DNA of 64,000 nt, taken from NCBI GenBank assembly GCA_021018815.1, contig JAITYX010000053.1, positions 4,288,001-4,352,000 of the forward strand. The letters are read 5' to 3'. This document shows, one piece after another, positions 11,627 to 24,472 of this stretch (position 1 is the first letter of the stretch; each line of letters begins with the position of its first letter). A model generated the notes under the pieces. That model was not told the origin of the DNA. It saw nothing but the letters and a program-made list of their open reading frames with translations, and searched no databases. A program made the translations under genes and the position numbers. Source of the DNA: Talinum fruticosum. Its lineage: Eukaryota; Streptophyta; Magnoliopsida; Caryophyllales; Talinaceae.

Positions 11627-12613
11627 TAGTCTCGAAAGACGAAGGGTCAAAGTAGACACCAAAGGATACTTATCTCGATTTTGTGCATTGCTTCGAGCGT
11701 TGATTGTTGTGTTGTGTCTAGAATTGGTTGTTGTCAAACCTAAACTCCGAGACAGGGCCTGGACTTGATCGTGACACATGCATTCTAAAGTCCGGTAAAA
11801 GGATCCAAAGCTTGGCTTGATTATAGCCTGAAGCTAGGTAAATTTTGATGCTGAAACTTCGATCATCTTTGATCCGAAGCTTGACCTCGATAATCTGCTG
11901 TACTAACATGCTTGTTAGTAGATAATCATATTGATGAAAGTTTAGTGTTTTACCTTAGTAGTTCAGTCGAAAATAGATCGAAAATCTGATCTAAAAAAGC
12001 TGATTTGGTAGGTTCAAGAGCTCCCACTTACATGCATACGGTGTAAAACATCCACTTGCATGCTTGATGAGACTTCACAAGCTACCCCATCAGCTAGGGC
12101 TGCAAGGCTTCTATTGATGGGACACTACCTCTCCTTGTGGTCGTCGCCGGCCGGCCTTTGGCAGTGCCTGGCCATGGCGTGCTTCTGCCGAATTCTCTTA
12201 ATCTCCTTTGCTTTTTTGACTCTTGTCTTTCATGCTTGGCTTGCCTTGGTTGAATAGGTCTATACAAGGGGAGTTTAGTGTGTTCATTTTGCACACTTTA
12301 CTTGCTCCTTTCTTGCTTTCTAGACTTGCTTCTTGTTGTATTCTTACTTTGCTCTTGTTGAAAACTAGTTGGCCTTCAAGATCTTCTCTTCAAAGATGTC
12401 CGGAAGAAGGGCTCATCCTACCGGGAGGACAAGGGCTGAGAAGTTGGTCCAAGACAACCTTTTGGAGCGGGAATGACGTCCACATGTAGAATGGAACCTA
12501 AATGACGTCTACCAGTCGGATCATAAAATATATTGCATGCTTGTTGAAAACTATTACTCCTTTCGATTTTGCTGTTTTATCCGGTTTAGGCTTCTCAAGG
12601 GAGCCTCTAGTTT
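11627..12613. other. Non-coding 3' region of the inner Tat-like element
   Basis: No gene recognised. 11627-11690 matches, on the opposite strand, the sequence just inside the left element's polypurine tract (1640-1700). 11750-11900 holds degenerate CCGAAGCTTGA motifs related to the 43-bp array. 12110-12190 is a GC-rich patch. Small overlapping frames at 12060-12490 show no family features. Confidence 0.5.
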
Positions 12614-14629
12614 ATGACTAGAGCTTGTATAAAGATCGTGACTATCTACATCACCCCTTCGATCGCGTGGCTAGTAGGTTTCCTCAAGAGAATTTCTTTA
12701 AATGCACTCGTACTTTTTGAGGCTTTTGAGGTTGTCGGGTTTTGGGCTTCATTCTCTACAACAACAAGTCCGGATCATGCTTGCTCTCTTGTTAAGCATG
12801 TTACTCTTTTCGGACTAAGCGTCAAAGGTTCATGTTCACTATTTGATGAACTTAGCAGACTGGATAAAATTAAAGAGCTTAATCTGGGGTAAGGCCGTAT
12901 CCACTTGTCTTATAAGGGGATTCTCGTGCCAATGTGCGACATAGAAAGCATTAGAAGGACTTGGCAAACTATCTTCCACTTGTGTGGTTTGTGGAAGATC
13001 ATTGAGGTATGCTCTAATTCTCCATTTATTTCCAATATATTTTATCTTGTGTGGATAAAATCTCACTTATTTTGCAAAAAATGCAGCCGTGGTTGTATTA
13101 ATATTTCCCACGCCTATCGCCCGATTCAACAAATCATCCTACTTTTCCGACCTCCACATCATAGGCAAGAATCCATTTGCAAATGCCCAAAATCCATGAT
13201 ATAGACTTCTTGAGGTCTACACTCGAATCATGTGGCTTCGGTATTTGTCACTTTTAAGCTCAAACATTTTCCTCAAAATGTGCCCAGAAAAAGTTTACTT
13301 CGCTACCATCTTGCTGCCCCTACCCACCACCTGTAGTAGGCCTTGTGGGCATGGTTGTGGCTGGCGCTAGCCTTGGCTTAGCGCGTTGTATGCTCATTTT
13401 CTTGCTACTTTTTGCTTGTGCTTGCTTATCTAATTATAAATCCTATATGTGCAAGTCAATTTCCATCCTTGGGCCCAACTTCAATTCCTCTAAGCGTAAT
13501 CATCGCATGGGAGTTAAGTGAAAGGAGGATCTTATTTGAGGGTCCTTTCGGGTTTTGCTGGTACCTTGGCGAGAGAGCTACGCCACAAATCCACAATAAT
13601 ACATGGCCTCCGTTTGTTCATCTTGATCCACCACAAACCATGTTTTACTTCCACTCTCTTTCTCCATAAGAGCAATAAGAGGCAACCACCGAGTACCCCT
13701 ATACCTAGTTCTTAAACTTATATACGTCCTATCCATATCACTTGGGACCGATTATGATCCTAGCTGGTGAGTTTCCACCTCTTTCTTCCTTTTTGTGTCT
13801 AGTTAAATTTCTTATATGAAAATTAACTTCAACTCTTTTATCTTCTTCCGGAGGACATCCACATTCCAAGTCTCGATGTGGATATTTCTCATCCCAGGGA
13901 ATCTCCTCGTTACATGCAGATTCCTAATGTTTTGGGAGAGGAATGCCTGGGGCTTCCTTTTCCTAGAAACTGGCAAAGGATAAGAGTTTTATGCTCTTTA
14001 CTTTTAGTTTCATGCTAAAAGTTACTAACACCATTAAATCTTTGTAGTATGATCGGGAGCAATCCCGGACCATGTCCAACAGACTCCAATCCGCCTTTAG
14101 GAGTATTCGAGACTTCTTCTCTGGGAGAACCTTCTCAACCTTCTGGGTGAGTCTTTGGTTAGTGAAATGCTAACTTTATTGAGCTTTAGTAGGTGTGCTA
14201 ATCTCTCCTTTATTTTTGTGGAGGCATTGATCTAGAATGTCTTTATTAAGAGGGCTCCTTAGTAGAATGGGGGTACAAGCACATTCATTTGGCCCACAAA
14301 CACCTCTTAGTGGTACCTTTAGAGCGGGTACCTCTCACCACTCTTCACGACGTGCGCATCATTGGAGTACATCCGAGGCAAGGCCCAGCACCTCCGGGCC
14401 TAGTTCTTCCAGTGCGGGGCCTAACTTTGCCCCTTCAAGCATTTGATCGTCGTGGGAATCTACTTAATTCCACCGGGCGTTTTACAGTAGACCTTCTTAT
14501 GGAGCATCTCAATCTTGGGACCATCGAGCTAGCTCTTCTCAAGGTGGTGCTGACGGTTGATTTTCCACGTCCATCTTAGAGGAATTCGGGAATTATATCT
14601 TCGATGATGCTTCCAATGGCGAAGATTAG
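12614..14629 (+). pseudogene. Antisense-module gene 1, copy 2 (unknown family, multi-exon remnant)
   Basis: Family not recognised. Exon-like blocks end at donor-like sites: about 12780-12889 (LFGLSVKGSCSLFDELSRL, then GGTAAGG), 12906-13006 (ILVPMCDIESIRRTW, then GAG|GTATGC), 13850-13980 (PFPRNWQR end), 14047-14145 (EQSRTMSNRLQSAF, then TGG|GTGAGT), and a last block rich in Ser and Pro (ARPSTSG) that ends in GNYIF and a stop at 14627-14629. The middle and last blocks align with copy 1 at 3191-3993. The copy is broken: the donor after PFPRNWQR reads GATAAG instead of GGTAAG, and a stop interrupts the last exon at 14444. It runs opposite to the element's pol. Confidence 0.45.
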
Positions 14630-14773
14630 TTGATCCCTTGTAGGGTACTTTGTTGTTAAACATTTAACATTTTGTAAGATTTTGACCCTTATGCAATGAG
14701 ATGAAATGCAAAAACTAGATTCTAAAAATATTTTCTTTTATTAATATGACGCAAAACAATTCCTAGGAAAAAT
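14630..14773. other. Spacer between the two antisense-module genes, left part
   Basis: Matches 3994-4120 of copy 1. It continues at 16385 after copia solo LTR B. The resumed sequence AAAATTACAAAGACAAATAAA matches 4113-4140, which represents the unoccupied site. Confidence 0.6.
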
Positions 14774-16379
14774 TGAAGACTCGGACTTTATACTTACACT
14801 TTTCCGAGTTCCATCAAGGAATCAGGTATAAGACTTCATCTCTTATAGGGTTTTGATTTCAAGTCATTCCATGTGCCTTAGAAACTTTTCCGATCGATAT
14901 ACCATTTTCTCCGAGTGTTATAGAAACTACCGTATATGTTTACGCTTGATTCCGATTGACTCGGAAAGCATACTTCTACAGGCTATTTCACACTTAGTTC
15001 CGAGTCACTCAACACTCGGGTATATCGCATGTTCAAACACTCTCTTTCACGCGCATAAACTCGGGTCGACTTCGTGTTCCGGGAATTACATTGTCAATTT
15101 ACTATTCTAAGTCAGCATATATTTTTTGAACTTTGTTTAGTCTAGATCAAGTTTGTTTACTCCGATATTCTCCTTATCACTTGATTATCTTCTAGATCGA
15201 CGAAGATGGAATTTGAGTATCATGGATATTAGACTCGGAAAATTCCATTCCTTTTCTAACTCGGATAATTAGTCACTTAATTATCTTAATTATGTTATTA
15301 TCTCGTGTCTAATCTTGGACCAAAGTATTTTATGCGTTGAGAACCAAATTGATTTACTTTTGTAGGTTATTCAAACGAGGCTATCCTATTTTTGAATTGC
15401 AAAAGTAACCGACTTCAAAACGTCAAATCACCAGCAGACAAGGCTTTTTCCACCTCCGACCTAGCCCCGGACAATCGTGTCGTGGTTGTCTCGTATCCAA
15501 AATTGGAAATCTACAACACTAAGCTCAACAAGTGGTTTCCACCTTACTTTTCACGACACCACCAAGTGGTTTTGGGACTTCCAAAGGAGTCAAGAGCCGT
15601 TGCCCAATGTTCATATCTCAACGGATATTTTCCGAGTGACTCGGAAAATCCATTACAACGTTCACAAAGGACTTCCAGTCGGAAGATGGACACAATCGCT
15701 AAGCTGCTTGGTCATCTATAAATAGAAGCTAACTTTTAAGACTTGAAGATTGCTGAACCAATTGTTAATACACATACTTGAGCAAAAGTCATTGTATTCA
15801 TTCTCAATCTTCTACTAACAACTCCAATTCCGTATTTAATATTTCGTGAGTTGTAAGGTCTTGTACTTAGTTACAAACATTCTCTTTCTTACTTTCTGAT
15901 TAAGGTCCCTTGACCGAGCTGTAAGGGTTAACTCAGCTCGCTTGACCCTAACTATAAGGGTTATCTCAGTTAGGAAGTACTAGATCGGATAAGGGAATGT
16001 CCGAGTGTAGGAAAAACTTGTAAGGAGTTGTCTAAGAGAGCAACTCGAGTTGAGTCGGTCTTTTGTATTTTGTGGACTCAAAATAGTGGATTTGACTTTG
16101 TGCTTGGATTAGCACGGTCCGTGGTTTTCTACCCTAGGAGGGTTTCCACGTACTTTCTGAGTTATCACTTTTCCGAGTGCATTGTAGACTCGGACAGCTT
16201 TAAAGTTCTGTTTAATCTGTTTCTTCAATTTTTACTGAACTTTGAGTCGGTGCTTTTCCGAGTTCATCCTTGACTCCCACTCACCTCATAGTCATATCTA
16301 TTTTAAATTTCAAGCAAATTTCATCATCACCCTATTCACGCCCCTAGGGTGACTTAGCCTCTCTAAGAGCAAACCTTTA
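14774..16379 (+). mobile_element. Copia-family solo LTR B
   Basis: Starts TGAAGACTCGGACTTTATAC and ends GAGCAAACCTTTA (usual end CCTTCA). Perfect TSD AAAAT at 14769-14773 and 16380-16384. It is 1.6 kb and the most complete LTR of this family in the window. It retains the TATA box and the first 41 bases that the 3' LTR of the full element lacks. No internal copia sequence, so a solo LTR. Frames at 15392-15725 and 16028-16273 are LTR sequence, not genes. Confidence 0.9.
15717..15724 (+). promoter_or_regulatory. TATA box of copia solo LTR B
   Basis: TATAAATA followed by GAAGCTAAC. In the full-length element the corresponding places (about 39164 and 47687) lack 19 bases that contain this box. 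Confidence 0.65.
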
Positions 16380-16670
16380 AAAATTACAAAGACAAATAAA
16401 AAAAAAATTGTACTAGCCCCTATTCTTCCCAAAAGAAAATAATAAAATAACAATAGGAATTCTTAAGTGCGCGGTCCAAAAATAACGCGGATTGACCGAA
16501 GATGGCCCAGTGCAACAATAAATAATGGCCCAAGGAGTGCTTATGCCAAAGAAATAAAGCAAACCGGCCGACCTAAGGCCCTGGTCATCGCCTGCAGTGC
16601 ACAAGAAAACCCGTGCGCCGGCGAACGCTAGTGGTGCTGGTGTAGTAGGACTTTAGTGCTCGAATACTGT

Positions 16671-16677
16671 TATAAAT
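16671..16677 (+). promoter_or_regulatory. TATA-like box upstream of module gene 2, copy 2
   Basis: TATAAAT, 123 bases before the ATG at 16794, in the place equivalent to 4369-4376 in copy 1. Confidence 0.35.
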
Positions 16678-17172
16678 TGGACCCTTATTGTTGACCAAAA
16701 ATTGTGCCTTCTAAATGTTCTTCTATAATTTTTTACAAAAACAAATCCTAAAGAAATTCCCAGTTCTTATGATTTTCTTTTTAAATTCGAAAGATGAATT
16801 TCATGACTCGATTTATCTTATTGGATACATGAGATGACAAACACCGAAAGGGTAGGCTTGTAACAATATGGGTTGAATACTTTATTTAGTATTCGCTAAG
16901 TGAAAGCCTATTGGCCTTTCTTAAGGGCTGTTGTAGCCTATTGAGATCAAAACCACCACGTTTTTCAGGTTTGGGGATAAGGAATTGTGCACCTTACTCG
17001 AAGAGTTTGATGCTATTATGAGCATCCAATGCCACACCAAGCCTCGTTGTACCCAAATCTTCCGAAAATCTGCACGAAACCTATAAATACCTTCTGAAGC
17101 TGAGTAATAAGAATCTAGGGTGGATTCTTATCGGGAATAAGTTGAACCTAATGAAACATTTATCGCCAAATG

Positions 17173-19916
17173 TGAAGGTTTGCTCTAGGAGAGTCTTAGT
17201 CACCCCGGAGGGGAGTGAATAGGGTGATGAAGAAATTTAGACAATAAATGGAGGGTTAAAGTTTAAATTAAACTTCAAGGCTGTCTCGAGTCTAGATTGG
17301 GTTCAAAAAGAGTGAACTCGGAATTATGTGCAAACCCTCCTAGGGTAGAAAACCACGGCCAGTGCTAACTCAAGAACCAAGTCAAATCCACTATTTTGAA
17401 TCCATAAAATACAGTAGACTAACTCAACCAGAATTGCTCCCTTAGACAATTCCTTACAAAGTTTTCCTAGACTCAAAAGTTCCCTTATCCGAACTAGTAC
17501 TTCCTAACCGAGGTAACCTTTACAGCTAGGGACAACCGAGCTGAGTTAACCCTTACAACTTAGTCAAGGGACCTAACTCGGAAAGTGTAACAGCCCGCCC
17601 CTAAACTACATTATTTATTTCACTAATTACAAAATTTATATAGTTCACTTCCTCCCGTGTCTCTACTCTCCACTGCCTCCACCTTACTCTTCCCCGCCGC
17701 GTCACTGCTCGGCCACCCGCACCACCAACGTCGTCCCGAAGCCGATGATGGCCTACTCTCTCTCTCTCTCTCTTGCATGCCTGCTCCCTCTCACTCTCGC
17801 GTGCGCCTCGCTCTCGCTCCCCTCTGCTGCGGCCCATCTGCCGGCCAGCTACCAGCCGTAGCTTGGCCGCCGGAAGTCGATGCCAATGCTGCCTAGTAGC
17901 TGCCGGAGCTCACTCGGACCACCACCAACCCATCCCTCCTTTTGGGCATCCATCGTTTGGTCCTTGAAGGTGAAAACCCTAAACCCAATTTTCTTTCTTT
18001 CCATTATTTTCTTGTTAATTTGAGATAATAATTGAACTATATAGTTTTAAAAATATGTTTATGGAATGAATTGAAGGGTTGATTGTGAAAGTTTGATTTG
18101 GTATAAATGGGTATGAATTAATGTTATGAAGGGATGAACGTATAATGGGAGTGTATAACTATGGTTATGTTGCTTAAACCTTTATTTGGGGAAATAAATT
18201 TAAGGTGTTTTGTTATAATCTTGGTAAATTTCGTGGTCCCTAATTGTATTTGTATATGGTTTTATTTGGCGGAAAAGGATGGATATGAGCTTGAAGGTGA
18301 ATATAAATGAATGAGTCTAAAGCATGTGTAATTGTTGTTACACTAGTTATGTGTTGCACATGAACATTGGGCTAAAATGAATTTGATAAAGTCATAATAA
18401 TAGAAAAATATTACCTTAATGAATTAGGTAATAAACAAAAGGAAATAAAGTAAATTATAAGCATTTGTGCCAATTTAATTATCGATATTATTATAATAAA
18501 ACATAATTTAAACGTTATTAATAATAAAGATCTATTTGAAACAAGCAGCGAGACCACTCTTACTGTCGACGAGCCGCTAAATTAATATTTCAAAAGGGGA
18601 GGAAAACATTTTAAATTCAGGTACGTTCATTGCCTCGTACCTTTAGAAAACTCACATGTTTCATTAAATCTCAACATTTCTCGTATATACAACTAATAAT
18701 GAATCATTTGCAAATTATGTTTTGTCACCTAATTAAGTGGTCCCCGATCAATTATCATCAATTATCGGGGCTTATGCCCTTTAATTCCATCCGCGCGGCT
18801 TCAACTCGGGTTCTCGGTCAGCCCGGGAGGTTTGCACCTTATTCAAAGATCGTATCAATTATCAAGGGGTTCCACTTTCAAATAATAACAGGCAAGCAAG
18901 TTTTACTAATATTCTCTCCCCGATTTCAAACTAAAATGAATTGAAATGCACGCACTCAATTAAAATGTTTCAAAGCAGCTTTGACAAGTGCAGGAATGTT
19001 CGTACTGAGTTTCGACTCATTCTTCAAAATATTTTACTTGTTTTTGTTTTTAGGGAAAGCATATGTGCACAGCCCATTGCCTAAGAAGTCCGATGCAAGC
19101 AAGACTTAGCTGGACAAATTGTTATCACCGATTTGTGATGGGTCTAGAAGCTCACATTGATTTTTCTTTGCATCTGGTTTTGAAAATAGACAACCCCGAC
19201 ACGAGTGTGTGGGCGTTGGTCGAAGTAGAAAAGTCTTGTCTCGCTGGTGATTGACAGACTTGAAGCCGGTTACTTTTGTAATTCAAAAATAGGATAACCT
19301 CGTTTAAATAACCTATAAAAGTAAACCAATTTTGGTTATCAAAGTATAAAATACTTTGGTCCAAGATTAGACACAGATAATAATTTAATTAAGATAATTA
19401 AGTGCATAATTATTCGAGTCGAAAAAGAATGGAATTTTCTGAGTCAAATATTCATTATACTCAAATTCCATCTCGAGTCAATTTGGAGAAAGATCAAGTT
19501 AGACAGAGAATATCGGAGTATGAGTACTTGATCTAGACAAATATAGTTTAAGCAAACCATGCCGACTTAGAGAGTTGAAATAACGATGTAATTCACTTGA
19601 ACTAGAATATGAAGTCGGACTCGAGTTTAAAAGTGTTCAAGTGAGATTGTTTGAACATGCGATAAGTCCGAGTGTTGTCCGAGAGACTCGGAACCATCAA
19701 TGTGAATTGATGAGCAAGAGTATGCTTTCCGAGTCGATCGAAACAAATGAAAACATATGCAATAGTATCCGTAACACTCGTAAAAGTTTCTATTTCACTT
19801 AGAAAAGTTTATGGAGTACTCGGAATGACTTGTATTCAAAACTTAGAATAGATGAAGTTTGTACTCGATTCTTTGGTACTACTCAAAATGATATGCATAC
19901 AAAGTCCGAGTCTTCA
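17173..19916 (-). mobile_element. Copia-family solo LTR C, interrupted and partly deleted
   Basis: Starts TGAAGGTTTGCTC and ends AAAGTCCGAGTCTTCA, both perfect family termini on the minus strand. Perfect TSD AAATG at 17168-17172 and 19917-19921. LTR sequence runs 17173-17585 and about 19150-19916. Between them lies another LTR-like insertion, and roughly 250-300 bases of the copia LTR, including the TATA region, are missing. Confidence 0.88.
17586..19054 (+). mobile_element. Truncated chromovirus-type LTR H inside copia solo LTR C
   Basis: Starts TGTAACAGCCCGCCCC directly after the copia LTR sequence at 17585. It has a CT-rich stretch at 17640-17960, as in the LTRs at 35797 and 31039-33945. 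It fades out at TTTTTAGG near 19054, where relatives continue with a GGGACGGGGTGTTACA-type or GGGGCGTTACA end. GAAAG follows and also precedes the start (17581-17585), but because the LTR terminus is missing this match may be chance. Frames inside (17601-17967, 18630-18944) are not genes. Confidence 0.6.
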
Positions 19917-21104
19917 AAATGTACGCATTCTATGAGTCTATCATTATCCCAAGATGGCGAGCTATCATCACCGCCCGATAGGTGGTTTCATGTTGGTAGG
20001 AGGTCGCGGGGACATGGCGCGTGCGACACTCATCGCTCTTAGTTGAGCAACTAAAAATTACTGCTCCTTGACACCACCGATAGTTGTTAAAACTTTAATA
20101 GGATTAGACCGGGTCGAGGGTGATTTGGAGGAGGATTTCGGTAGGAGCCCCTTGTTGTTGCAGGTAAGGAAATAATGACTGTTGAGACTAAACGACCAAC
20201 GGACGGTCGTCCAATGTCACCGAGGCTTAAAAGCCTCCGGTTTTGCGCCGAAAGCCTTTATTTTCATCCTTTTCGCTCTTTTTCTCTTTTTTTTATATTA
20301 TTTTACTCCTGTTGGGCCTTAAAAAAGGTTGAATTTCAACCATGCAGGACACTTATATGTTTTTCAATTATCTACGGTGTGTACATTTGGTTAATGGAGC
20401 TTCGCAATTGATTCGAGCTCCTGCAAAGTAGATCCGTATCTAGCGATACACTTCTATCAACAAAAGCGGTAGATGACTGGTAGCTGATCACTTTGCTTCT
20501 TGGTAGGAGGCATACCTTAAAAACCACAACAATACCGTAGGATGGTATATTGCACACTGAAACTCGTCCCAATTTGGGACACATACTTGACAACAACCCT
20601 TTGTACGCCTGTTGGGTCTAAAAACTAGCACTTTCTACTTCCCCGACCATGTATTATGGCAGATGGGAAAAGAGTAGGCGATTCCCCTCCTGGATTGCAT
20701 TTGGCCTCGTTACCTTTGAACTTTTCAAAGGTTTTGACAGCTTTAGGCGAGTCAAATCGTGGTCCGAATATTGGATGAACTTGTCGAAGCCGTTGAAACC
20801 CGCGAGTGAGCCAACTACTACTATGTCCACACATTAGCTCGAGTGGATAATGGAAGTGGACCCCAAACGTTGCAAGGCACCGAGGGCTCGAGAGTTGGAT
20901 CCTCAAGGAGTTGTTCCTACTGTTTGTACCACTCCAAATACGCGAAGTGAACCCTCGGATAGCTGAACCTACCCGTAGAAGTGAATCCGAGGCCAAGGAA
21001 GTCAAGAGAAGAGGGCCCGTAGAATCGAGGAGCTGAAGAAGCATACCAAAGATGGTGGAGCCGAGTCTAGTGATCCGAAAGTAAAGAAAGTGAAAAGAGA
21101 CTAG

Positions 21105-21412
21105 GGCTTGAATTTTTTAGAGAGGATTTTTTAGGAAGGAATAAAAGACATTAGGAAGCATTAGTTTTGCGTCTTTATAACAATTTTAATTTTCAAAGTA
21201 GTGTGCTTGTTTTTCCCTTTTTATTAGCTAAGTATTCAAGTAAGTAGTACGTTTACCTTTTTTATTAAATAAAAGTAAAAAGTAAGTTTTGTGCTCATTT
21301 TTCTACTTCATATGTATATTTTTTTCCGCTCACTTAGAGGCATAAGTAAATTGGACAGACCTAATTGGACCGTCCTTAAAAATTAATTAGAGAATTAATT
21401 ACACCAATGGGC
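21105..21412. other. Convergent spacer between module gene 2 and Tat pol, left part
   Basis: AT-rich. 21105-21300 resembles 57145-57350, downstream of the other module copy. Short repeats of CTAATTGGACC-type at 21361 and 24286. No gene. Confidence 0.5.
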
Positions 21413-24275
21413 CGTAACACCCCTAGAGCCACCGTGGGAGTATTACATGCCGTAGTTCCCCGAGAGGAACCTCTAAGGCTGCTTAAGGTCTCAACTTAGG
21501 GGGTTAATAACCCTTTCTTGGATTGGTGGAAGCGTGATTCTAGGTTTTCAAAGGTTTTTCTGAAAATTTCGGCAGAGTTTCCTTTGTAACATGGCTAATC
21601 CCATAGGCTTAGAGCCCTAACCCCGCACGAAACACAATCATAAATTCAACGAGCCACACGCTCGGAGTATCACAACACAACTCAACGAGCCACACACTCG
21701 AAGTATTCACTTAGGGCTTTTACATTCATAATCAAACTTAAGTTCACATACACCGATCTTTAAAAGCATGAAAAAACATAAAGTACATAATAAGTCCGGA
21801 GAAGTCCTATCGATTGGTTCGCTTCCTCTAAGAGCCAAAAGCAACTCCAGGGAGTCTTTACTACGTACTGAAATGTTGGTGAGGTCATGAGCTCCACTAG
21901 CCCAATGAATAACCCAAACCCAACCCCGGTTTCACTTTGCACAATAATTCATTAACAAACACACGTAAGTTCACTTTTCATTTATATCATGCGATTCGGA
22001 TCATACATGCTTAAGACACGCGAGATACTAAACTTACGAACTTGCTGAGAAGCACAATGGCATCAATTGCTCATGAATTCAATCAAACATGCTTCATTCG
22101 TCTTTCTACGCAAGTAAGTCATAGAATTATTCATCACGTAAATCATATCTTAGTTCTTATCGTATTCATTTCTTACGAAATCGGGATTCGTTCTTCTTCT
22201 TACTGTTCTTCTTGAGTTCAATCGTGTATTTCATAAATCATTTATTCTTTCTTTCTTATTCGTTATGCACGATCATTCGATTCTTTATATCGTAGTTCTT
22301 TAAGTCTTCTTAGTTTCGAATGGAAATAAGATTTATGTTATGCTCTAAAGACCCAGTTCTTGGAGCCAAAATAATTCGTGGGCTCAGTTCTTGGAGGCAA
22401 AATAATTCATGGCCTCGAGGCAAAACAATTCATGGCCTCGAGGCTTGCCTCACTCGAAGAACGCATACTCGTCAATAATTCTTAGAAGTAAAACAATTCG
22501 TGGCTTCGGACTTCTATGGCCATAGCTTCAGAGGGTTCTTTAATTTGTGGGGTCTTAGATCAATAACACAATCCTTTCTCCCTTCTTTAGTTCTTTATAT
22601 TTTCTCATCTTCTTCTTATCTTCTTATTACTTATACATAGGATACACTTAATTCATATAATTCATGCTCAACGCTTTCATACATAAAATCTTGGTAACTA
22701 ATAATTCACATAAGCAAGTTTCAACTCACGTAAAATCAATTCATTTTCACATACACATGCTTATATCATTTATAATCGATGTTATTTAAGATGAACACAT
22801 AATTATAAACATGTCAATTAGGATTCCTAATCAATGAACTCATCGTTTTCATGATTGCGTAATATCGCGCATAGGTGGTTTATGGTCCTATAACTTTCCT
22901 TAATTGGTATATATCTTTTAATCTAGCCATATAGCTTCTTAAATTTCAGTTCTTAACTCGGTTACTCATTTAGTTCCGATTTTGCTCAAAACAGGACATT
23001 TTCACTTAAAGTTGCATATCTCCCAATCTACTAATCCAATGCATACCAAAATTTATAGGAAACTTCCATAAATTGCCACAAAACTGCAGTAAACTTTTAG
23101 GAAATTTGGGCTACACATGAATTCACGAAATTCGGACAAGCATGCATAATTACTGAAAATCGCACATAAGTCATGAACTTAACTTTCTGATTTTTCTCCC
23201 TAATTCTGTTTAAGCTAATCTCATCCAATTCTCAATAATCATGCTCAATAATACTTAAAAATCACAAATTCAGAACTAGATATCACATAATCACAACATG
23301 CTCTTTGATTCGTGAGTTGCTAATTTAGTGAATTTAAACCTTTAACTTCTTCAATTAAACCTAGGGTTTTCAATTTCGTACTTCGAATTCATGTTCGATC
23401 CACCTAATTCATTTTATTTTGGAGGATGAATTCAGATTACTCACCTTGAATTCTTAGAGGTTTTAAGAATTTCAGGTTTGGAAGGTTTCGAATTGGGTTT
23501 CACTTCGTTTCCTCTTTCCCTTTCTTCTTCCGCCTCTCAGTCTCAATTCCTTGCTACTCTCTGCCTCGCTTCGTCATGGTTCTCTTTCTCGCTCCCTCAT
23601 TCTTCGCCTCTCACTTCGGGGTCTCGACCCCTCTCGTTCTTCCTCTCAATCTCTTGCTTTCTTTGTTCTGTCTCTCCTCTCGCTTTGTTCCGCTTCTACT
23701 TCTTTCGTTCCCTTATTTCTGGTTCCTGCTCCTTTTTCTTTCTCTCGCTCCCCTTTCCTTTCTCCTTAGTCCGGCGCCTGTGCTCGGGCTCGCCGTGCCC
23801 GCCGGTTGCCGGTTTCCAACGTTCCTCTCGCTCTCGCTCGCTCTCCTTCTCTCTTTGTGCGTTCTCCCTCTCTTGGTCTCCTCTGTCTCTGCTTTTTCGT
23901 TTTCCTCTGTTCCTCTTCCTCTCATTCTTTTCTTCAATCTCAGTCCCCTCTCTCTCCTCTCTTCTTAATTACACATAAGGGCTTGCTCGCCTAATTCCAA
24001 TTGGACCCCAATGTCTTTCTTTACTTAATCTTTGACAGCTCCTCCTCAAATGCCGGTAATCCCTTATTCATTTTCCTTTCCTTTTCTTTTAATTAGGCCC
24101 AACTAGCTTCATAAGGCCCAATTTAGCTAGTCCACGCTCGGGTTTTAGTTCTCGGCTTATAATTTCGACTCGGAAAAATTCTAATTCACTTAAATTAATA
24201 ATTTTGAATCTTTCACTTAACTTTTAGTAGCTTAATTCATTACCGTGCAAGCACTTGAAATTTTAGGATCTTACA
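21413..24275 (-). mobile_element. Gypsy solo LTR F (same family as LTR E)
   Basis: Plus-strand edges are CGTAACACCCCTAG at 21413 (TG changed to CG) and GGATCTTACA at 24275. TSD TGGGC at 21408-21412 against TGAGC at 24276-24280, one mismatch. It is 2.86 kb and homologous along its length to 6477-9388, with the same orientation. The CT-rich frames at 23478-23994 are low-complexity shadows. Confidence 0.85.
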
Positions 24276-24472
24276 TGAGCTATCTAATTGGACCACCCAA
24301 ACATTGAATAACAATTAATTTAATAGAATGACTGTCTAATTGGACCATCAAAATAAACAATTACAAAGAAAAACCAAGGGACATTGCTCGGCACGGCCAG
24401 TGACAACGTTGTGCAGGCGGTGGCCAGCACTGCCATGGTGTGGCTCTGGTTGGACCAGGCTTGGCCTGTTGT
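24276..24472. other. Convergent spacer between module gene 2 and Tat pol, right part
   Basis: Sequence downstream of the pol stop codon on the minus strand. Contains a GC-rich patch (24385-24465). No gene seen. Confidence 0.5.

Larger units (their letters stand above)
16794..21104 (+). pseudogene. Antisense-module gene 2 (plant mobile domain/DUF7745-like), copy 2, split by copia solo LTR C
   Basis: Exonic parts are 16794-17172 and 19917-21104. The first opens with MNF, then gives LNTLFSI, a frameshifted FGDKELCTLLEEFDAI core and YLLKLSNKNLGW. The copia LTR enters after KHLSPN, and the frame resumes with RILYESIIIP. Nearer the end, RVKSWSEYWMNL matches RVQSWSEYRMNL of copy 1 (about 56785). 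A Lys-rich tail (KKVKKVKRD-like) ends at the stop 21102-21104, as in copy 1. A CT-rich, intron-like stretch lies at about 20260-20340. It runs convergently towards the element's pol. Stops and frameshifts show that it is dead. The family call rests on the FGD-x-EL-x-x-L-x-EEF-x-AI pattern and is by recognition only. Confidence 0.5.

Noticed and set aside
15392..15725. 109-codon frame and overlapping 82-codon frame
   Set aside because: Both are inside copia solo LTR B, and the same DNA recurs in the other LTR copies with frames broken.
17601..17967. Ser/Leu-rich frames on both strands
   Set aside because: CT-rich segment of LTR H.
17581..19059. GAAAG on both sides of LTR H as a true TSD
   Set aside because: The right end of the LTR is missing, so a TSD directly at the break would be a coincidence; not used as support.
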